From positions 606,501 to 670,500 of the forward strand of contig JAUIRK010000570.1 of assembly GCA_030549495.1 (NCBI GenBank): 64,000 nucleotides of DNA, read 5' to 3'. Below, piece by piece: positions 41,601 through 50,600 of this stretch. The notes below the pieces were generated by a model, which saw only the letters and a list, made by a program, of their open reading frames with translations, made no database searches and was not told the DNA's origin. The position numbers were made by a program, and so were the translations under genes. The stretch is from Nectonema munidae (Eukaryota; Nematomorpha; Nectonematoida; Nectonematidae). The number at the start of each line of letters is the position of its first letter. The first letter of the stretch is position 1.

Positions 41601-44600
41601 CAACTCATCATGGGAGATAAAGTCATGAGTCATTGTTTACTATCAGTTTGTAGAAGGACATACAGCTATCAACATCGCTACACCATATGAGGATGTGTAA
41701 ATAAATTTGCTATCTGTGGCAATGTTAGAAAGGTGGTGGCAGACAAAATTTCTTGTATGGTGGAAGCTTTTGATGTCTGTTTGCCAGAAATTTGAGTATC
41801 AATTAAACAAAGAAAGTAGGAGTAAAAATAGAGACAACGATGACCTTGACATTTTGGTAGGAGAACTTGGTATGGATCCAATCGGTCAAGTTGCTTCGCA
41901 AACACATACGACAACTTTGCATACGTAATGTTTTTTTGGCGTTAAAAACAGTTATATTCCAACGGTGATACAAAAGTGCTGTAATATGGTAGCTACGGTC
42001 GATCAACAGTGGTATCACCGTTTTTGCAAAAGACTCACCAGGCTGCAAACACTATTAGATGGAATTCTCAACTCATAATGCTTAACCACTTCTCAAAGAT
42101 ACTAAAGGAATCAACTCAGATATACGTCTCTTAGGATCGAAAAAGAATATAGAAGAATTCAAAGAAATCAAAATATCAATGCTGAAAGAAGTCGTTTACG
42201 TTTTAGAACCGTTTCAAGAAGCAATGTTGCAGGTGGGAGGAGAAATTTTTTAGGCTTCACCGGTTATATTTGAGCTTGAGCACATCCTCAAACTATTCAT
42301 AGAGAGCAAACCAGTCTTCTGATTAAACTTGTCTACTGCACTAGAGTCATTTATCAAAAAGAAGTTCCATCCTTTTCTTGAAAAGAAAGTTATTGCCGCA
42401 GCTGTCATGGATCCTAATTAAGTTCTAATTATTTCTGAATTTACTCTATCAATCTTTGAGGAGATAAAAGTTCAAGAGAGTGTGTCTTTCGTCTCAATGA
42501 GCATCAATCAAAACGAGGTTAGGATGAATGCAAAGCTAACACTTCTTTTTAACTATATCCGTCCAGCCAGACAAAACATGGTTAGTGCTTCAACAAACGA
42601 TATTTCAGTTGTGAAGGCAGAGTTTGATACATCTTGAAGGGGTTCTGTCTTTTGATATCAATCCACTGTGGTGCTGGCAAGATAAAAAAAAACGCTTGAA
42701 AATTTTAAAACAATTTGTAAAAAATATTTTGGCGGGCTGTGCACCATCAGAAAGAGTGATCAGAAAGGCTAGTAATATTTACACACCTGATAGAGCACAA
42801 CTCGTTTCCAATCATTAATGTTGATAAAATGCAACTATGATATACAATCAAATCGCATGACTTACTTCTTGACAACCACACAATATTAACATGAAACTAC
42901 TTTTTGAATAGAAAAATAAATGACCTACCTTAACAGGAATGCTTTCACTAGAACACTCTAAGCCTTTTTTCAGGGCAGCTTTAATTGAATTGATGCCTTC
43001 ATAAGTATAGCACGAAACTTCAATGTCTAAACAAAAAAATAGATGCCAATAAAAAATGAATGGAATTATAAAGTACGATAAAAAAGGGAGCTTTTTTTCA
43101 AAGGATATAGAACTCAAAGATGAAAAATAATGACATCGAATCAAGTACAAGAAAAACAGAAAAAATTTGTCAAGTTCAAATCATTTTTCAACATTATTTA
43201 CAATAAATTTTAAAAAAAACTAGAATTTGATCTACTAGAATCGGGAAGACAAACAAGATGAGAACATTTGAAATAAAGTACTCTCTTCTCCACCTTCATC
43301 AATTGAAAGCATTGGAGGTAATATGTTCACTCCCAAATAGAGTCGTCATTCTCCATACAATGAATAAAAAATAATGTTTATAAATTCCAGTTTATACTTA
43401 AATGTCTGTTTTGCATCCCATAGCCACAATGAAACAGTATTGCACAAGTAAATCCTGAGTCATTTAAGGCCTAATGGAACACCAGTGTCCTATAAATTAT
43501 AAATCGTCTAAAAGGTGGCCAGAAGAATTAAACTCCAAAATGGTTAACCTATAATGAACCTTATATCATAACGATAATTAGGAATTTATACATCTTACGG
43601 TTATCTTTGCGTGTTGTTTGGCAAAATAAAGTTTCATATGATAGACGTTCTTCCAACTACTGATGTTTCAGACGGACTTCAGCCTGTAAAAGTTCTTCCA
43701 AGATCAAATAAAGCTTCTCGTGATTTTAAGCCAACGGCTTTCTTTTTTCTTTGTACAAGGAAAATTTGGTCGGAGCACAAAGTGCGGTTTATTTACCAAT
43801 TCCCATTCAACAAAAAGACTTTGAGATGATTGCTAAACCTTTGAATCTCTAATGAAAGGTTGAAATCTCTCGCCCAACAATAAAATTGTTACCCGCCATA
43901 ATCTTGCTACTTAATTGGTTGGTAGCCAATCACAGTAACAATGATTTTTTTGATATCGATATTTTAGCATGACATCCTTGAAAGCGTGCAAGTGTTTCTG
44001 TAATCCCTAATTCATTACGCTATTCATGTGAGAGTGGTATAAAATAGAACATGGATTCAGTGTCTTGAAGAATTAGCTACGAAGTTAGACATTTTTATAA
44101 ATGAGAGGTTATACAGGCGCAATTATTTTTGAACTAAAAAATTCTATTTTTTGACTTTTTGAGACAAAAACTGATCTACAAAATAATATCTTATTTTTAC
44201 AAAAGCAAGTCCATTTTAGTCTTGCATTTAAATAAATTGAGTCTTTTATGTTATACTTTTTTACTAGTTCAAAATTTGATTTTATGGATCAATTTTTTTA
44301 TAAACTATTTTTGATTTTATTGACATATACAAACATCAAAACTGGTGATGGAATTCAATGAAAATTAACCGATTACACTGTACAACAATGAAAAAAATAC
44401 GGAGACCGGAAGATCATTTTCTAGTGCAACTTTTTGCGTAGATTACGAAAATAATATTCATTTCGATCCTATACCCTCCAGTTTTCTGTAAATGGCGATT
44501 TCCTGATATAATGTTTCAATGATAAGCAAATTTGTTTGAAATGCCTAGCAATTGTAAAAATTTGCTAGACAAGTTCAGTTATATATGTGGTGAATTCACA

Positions 44601-47600
44601 TTAAACAAATGCAAGAGACAGCTTACTCAGCGAGTAAAAAAGCTCTACGAGCTGTATTTCGGTTGTAAAGTTGGCGAGCAGGATAAAAGTTGGGCTCCTC
44701 ACATCTGCTGCGTTAAGTGCTCAAGCGCCCTTTCTTCATGGATTAGAGAAAAAGGAAAGCCATATTTTAATGATTTTAATATTCATATGGCAAAAAAGCC
44801 ATATTTATCCGAATCTTGAGTCGGCAATTCGACCAATTCCACACTCAATAGACATCCCCGTATCCCAACCGCCTTAGAAGATCTCGATCGAGGATAACAA
44901 CTCAACTGAAGAATTGGATTCACAAGACGATTCCTATTCATCACCTTCAGAGCTTGTTAAAAGACCATTGTTTCTCAACCAAACGAGACTCAATGATCTC
45001 GTTCGTGATCTGAGGTTAACAAAAGAATCCAGTGAACTTTTGGCTTGCCGAATGCAGGAGTGGAATTTAGTGGAAAAAGATGTTCGTGTTATAGTTTTCA
45101 GGAAGCGCTCCAAAGACTTAGAAAAGTTTTTAACTTTGGAGAGCAACCTGACTTACTGTAACAATATCAAAGGACTTTTGAATGCTCTCGAATTGCAATA
45201 CGAAGCCAAGGAGTGGAGATTGTTTATAGATGGCTCCTTGTACTGTGTCAAGGCTGTCTTATTGCATATCGGAAATAAGATGCCATCAGTTCCCATTGCT
45301 CACTCCATAATTTTGAGAGAGACCTATGAAAATCTCGGCTTCTTCTTGGACCGAATCAAGTACAGGGAGCATGAGTGGCTGATTTGAAAGTAGTTGCTAT
45401 ACTGAACGGCTTACATACGGGGTACACAAAATTATGTGCTTTCTTTGCAAATGGGATAGTAGAGCTAGATCAGATCATTATGTCCGCACAGAATGGCTGC
45501 CAAGGGATTTGATGATTCCAGGCTTAAGTAATGTTAAAAATGAGCCCTTTGTACAAAAAGAGAAAATCATTTTACCGACTTTGCACATAAAGTTGGGTCT
45601 GATAAAGCAATTTACGAAAGCACTTGATCATGAAAAGCCATGTTTGTGTACCTCAAAAAAGTTTTTCCAAAAATCACCGAGGCCAAGAGAAAAGAGCGTA
45701 TTTTCGTGGGTCTTCAGATACGCAAACTACTTTTTGATCAGCACTTTGAGGCCACAATGGAGGAGAATGAGTTAACAGCTTGGCAATCTTTCAAAAACAT
45801 TTGCAACGGACTTCAGGGAAAGCACCAAGATGCCCAGAGAAAGATTTTAATAGAAAGATTAATATGGTCTTTACAGAATCTAGTCTGGAAAATGTCTTTG
45901 AAAATTCATTTCCTACATTTGCACTTGTCTTTTTTTCCTGAAAACGCAGCAGATGTGAGTGATGAGCATGGAGAAAGATTCCATCTGGAGCTACCTGGCG
46001 GAACATCTTCAACCAGCTTCTTTCAGAAGAATACACCGCTGAAGACAATGACAGTATCCAAGATGAACACCATCCTCCAGTTGAAGTCATCGACCAACCA
46101 AATGAGGAAGAAAACAACAACGCATCGCCTGTGAATACTTGCACGCTCGCTGATAAGCGTCCTCATGAAATATTATCACACGAAGAACTCCAACAAAGAA
46201 CCTTCGATTGCAAAAGCACCAAATGGGTACCTCCCCATCACGACTAAAGAATAAGAAAGCAATCAAAATACTTCGTTACGGGTACAAGCCCATCATTAAA
46301 TCCAGTAAACCTTTTTGTTCACTATCTCCGTTCATGGAACCGAATCCAAGTCAAATAACCTTCATAAAGAATAGAATCTTGCCTACACTCCTTAAACAGA
46401 AAGTCATATACAAAGTATCCTTCGCCAACATTATCTCACCCACCTTCATCATTCCTAAAAGCAATAATGAAGTAAGATTCATACAGAATTTCTCATTCAC
46501 TACAGACTTATTCAAGCAAGAACCCCTCAAGCTCAAAGGAGTAACTTCCCTAATGTACACAAGTAAAGAATTCAAGTATGCTTGTAAAATCGATATCGCG
46601 AACGCGTTTTATGGAATTACCATCAATAAAGCATACGTCAAACTCTTTGGTTTCAAAATCAAACAAGACAAGTACACCTTTAACTGCCTGCCAATGGGAG
46701 CGAACTTTGCACCAGGGGTGCTCCATAAATTTATCAAAGCCTTCAATCAAGACCGAAAAGAATGCACTATGGAAGTCTATATTGATGATATTATCATCTT
46801 GAGCTACAGCTATGAATCAACACGCTCCTTTACAGAAGATTTCGCTGCATATTTGAAGTATGAGTGTAACGTCACAATCAATGCTCTAAAAAGTGTGCTA
46901 ACTCCAACTACGAAAATAAAGTATCTTGGAGTGGAACTGGACCTTGAATCGAAAGAATTAACACTCCTTCCTAATACTACAATTAAATGCAAGGAAGCTA
47001 TCACTACCTTAATGCATGCCAATTGTACAACAAAGTATACCTTATCGGCAGCAGCCTTTCTAAATTACTACCTGGGAACTATTCCCAACCGGTTCAAGTT
47101 ATTATCCTCGGCTTATACGCATCCACCGGTTCATCACATCCTATGGAAGAAATACTGGGAGATTCTAAAGAACTACCTAAAGAAAACTATACCATTTGTG
47201 CAAGTAACTGCGCCTACCAAGAAAATCTACGTAGACGCCACGGAAGACACAATAGGTATTTCCAGCAAATACATAAATATTACGTTTAAATTTAAGTACA
47301 AAAGACGGATAGAGATAATAGAAACGATGGCAATTAGTATAGGCCTCAAACTTACAAAGGACAACTGCACAATCATGTCTGATAGCACAACTGCAATACA
47401 GGTATGGAGAAAATCTGGGAGTGCCAACATATGGCTGAATGTCATAGTCAACACAAGACCTATGAATCCAATCAGATCTATTGCATATGTTAGCACGAAA
47501 CTAAACCTAGCAGATGCTCCATCAAGAGAAAGACAACATACCGTGGCATCGCTATAAAAGCACCTCTCTTGAAGATTAAGATCATTATTTCAATTTCACG

Positions 47601-50600
47601 CAACAAGTCAACTCCCACCCTACCCACCCTTAAAGAACCATATTTTTGTGTGTATAATTCAAATGTTGTTTTTAAATTCTTATTTTGTAACATTTAAATA
47701 AAAATAAAGGTTGAAAGACAAAAAAAATGATGCAAAATAGATATAAGGGAAAATGGAGCCCTGCGATGCTGGAGATTTTTGTTGGAATCTGAAGCGAGAT
47801 TGATTCACCAGGAACTGTTTATAAACGAAAAAGCAAAAGCCCGGCAAACTTTAAAAAAAGGGGGAAAATGTCATAGTTTATTAATTTATCACTTCCAATC
47901 CTTTTATTTTCATTTTTTTTTTAAATAAATTGATAATTCACTTGAAATTTTTGGTCTTTGTTTAAAAATGTATTTTATGGAAAACGGTGACGTCATAGGA
48001 AATTTTCGTCATCAAATGCGTAATCAGCGCATAAAAATTGATAATAAAATTCTAAAGCGATTCATGTATTTTTTGAAAGTGTAAAATTGTTGTTATTGAC
48101 TAATTCACCCCAACAGAACAATAATAATTCACAGGTCAATTCAATTAGCAAAACTGTTATCAAATGATAATACATTTGCATATATAAAAACATTTAAACG
48201 ATTGTAATACGTCTGATGTAATTAATCCAAACTATATTTAAACACCTTTCTCCAAAATTAACAAGTTAATCGATCAGCTAAAAGACATTATAATCACAGA
48301 TTATGATAAAAACAAAAAGCAAAGATAGATTATCTTGTGAAAAAGTTTAGAAAAGAAACCTGTTCTAATTTTAACAGCTTGTGGAGTGAGTTTAAGTCTG
48401 ATTTGTTCAAGAAGAATTCTCTTAACTTCATCTGAAACATCACATTCATCAAATACTGAGGGATCTCTTTAAAATAAGGGAAAAATTACTCATAAGAAGA
48501 TGGCAAATTAAAGGAAAAATAAATGAGTTTATATGGATAAACAAAAGTATGGGACATATCTGACAGCTGTGTTGCAAACAAAGCCAGCAAGTAAACTTTG
48601 AAATATGAAACGAATTCTTACATTGATAATAATATGAGATGGTTTGGGCATGTGGAAAGACGAAATGAAGACGAAGTTATCAAAGGAGTTCAAAAAATCA
48701 AAAAAAGTGGGAAGGCCAAAGCTTAGATGCATAGACTGTGCAATGAGATATGAATAGAAAAAAGTTGGTGAGTAAAATATAGAAAGAGAATTCATGCCTC
48801 AAACCCTAACACCAAGGGTAAATCGAAAAAAAGATAATATTATGTAGTGGTAGTAAAAATTAGAGTATCTTGAGTGTGTCAAAAAAATTTAATGCTAATT
48901 TTTACTATAGAGTGTAAGAAACAACGACTTAATATTTGATTTATCGGATACCTCTTTCACCCCCTCCTTTCATTGAACAAGTAGTTTTTATAGAAACAAG
49001 TCAATTCAGACTCAATACATTTTTGTCTCTCGACAATTCGTCTTCGATACAATTGGGCCTCTAAATATATTGATATTAATATTAACTTGAGGCCGAATAG
49101 TCCAGAGGCAGAATTGCCAAAAGGCCGAATTGTAGGTCCCTGCTAAATGCACCTATGTATGTTTTTGTTTCAAAAAATAGTATGAATGTTAAATGCACAT
49201 ATTTTTTATGTATTTAGACGAAGTGATGCTGAAGGGTCATCAAAAAGTAGTGAACAAACAATACAAATGATATTGTAAAAAGTTTATTAGTGAAAAGCAC
49301 TGATTTTGTAATATTTCGCCTAGACACAGCTTCTTCAGAAGTGCTGTTATATACATCAGTGTACACATTCCTATGTTTGTCCTTTCCTATTCTCTCAATC
49401 TTCTCTTGTAGTCTGGAGAAGCCTAGTCGAGGCGAAATATTACAATGTTATTTTCCATCAATGAAGTTTGTACTATAATACCGTTTACTTTATATAGATT
49501 GGCATAAACAGTATATGAATATATCTTAAAGTAAACTTTGTGGTGAAAGATATCTTGAAAAGTAGAGAAACAATTCTACTTCCAAAACAAGCAAAATATC
49601 TCCTTTTTAAAAGAAGGCAGGGAATGTAAAAAACAATCGTGTTTGTTTGCATGAGTTGGGGTAGGGGAACGTGCTAGATAAAATGAAGCTTTAAGTTAAG
49701 TGATACAACTTACGCCACAGATGATCTAAAGACTTCGTATGGAGCTGTTAGGCGCTTGTACTTGGTTTCAAAGCACCATGCTACTTTTTCATATAAATCC
49801 TCGACTTCTTCTTTCGTTTCGAACTTCAAAAGATTAGCAACGTGCCAAATGATACTATTTACCTGAAAAGTCATTAAAAACAGCATTTCTTCCAATTTTA
49901 ATTTTAATTAAAATATCTTTAAGAAATTTGAATATGTCAAAATTTCTGAGCAACAATTGAAATTTCATAAAATAAGTACCAAGAAATAATTTTTTTTTTT
50001 GAAATAATTGAGAAAAAAAAGCCATTTATAGAGATTATAGAACTTACCAAGCAGGCAATGATTCTTAACTTTAAAGCTCAAAACCCATAGAGTTAATCTG
50101 TAAGTATGCGCAAAATATAGTGTTTTCTGAAAATGATGATGGGCCAAAATTCTTTATGCATTATAAACCGGCACCATCAGAATAATCCGATAATAATTTG
50201 AATTTAAAAGTGTTTAAAACGGTAGACTAAACTTAACCTGTTAACTCAAATTTAAATATAAAATTATCATATTTTATTTTCATTATTTAGGAAAAAGCTG
50301 CATTAATGAGCCCCGTATTTCCTTGCTATGAAAGACTACAAAAAATGGACGAATTTTTAACATAGAAAGTCACCAATGTGCCATTTCGGATTATATGATA
50401 GGGCACTTTTGACGCATGCGCCATGTGTTGGCAGCCCCTAGGCTAGCCTATTGATAAGTTAACTTATCGTTTTTTTGTCACTATGTATCTACTAATTTTT
50501 ATGCTTAGTTATATAAAAAACAAGTTAAACTATCAAAAGATAATGCAAAAATAGAGAGAAAGGAATAACTCGAAAGTCTGTAACGAACAAGTACATATTT

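Noticed and set aside
44541-47727. One element encoding both the zinc-binding protein and the reverse transcriptase
   Set aside because: The family C terminus resumes after the poly(A) end of the retroelement, and the intact copy at 57251 has no reverse transcriptase, so this is a nested insertion.
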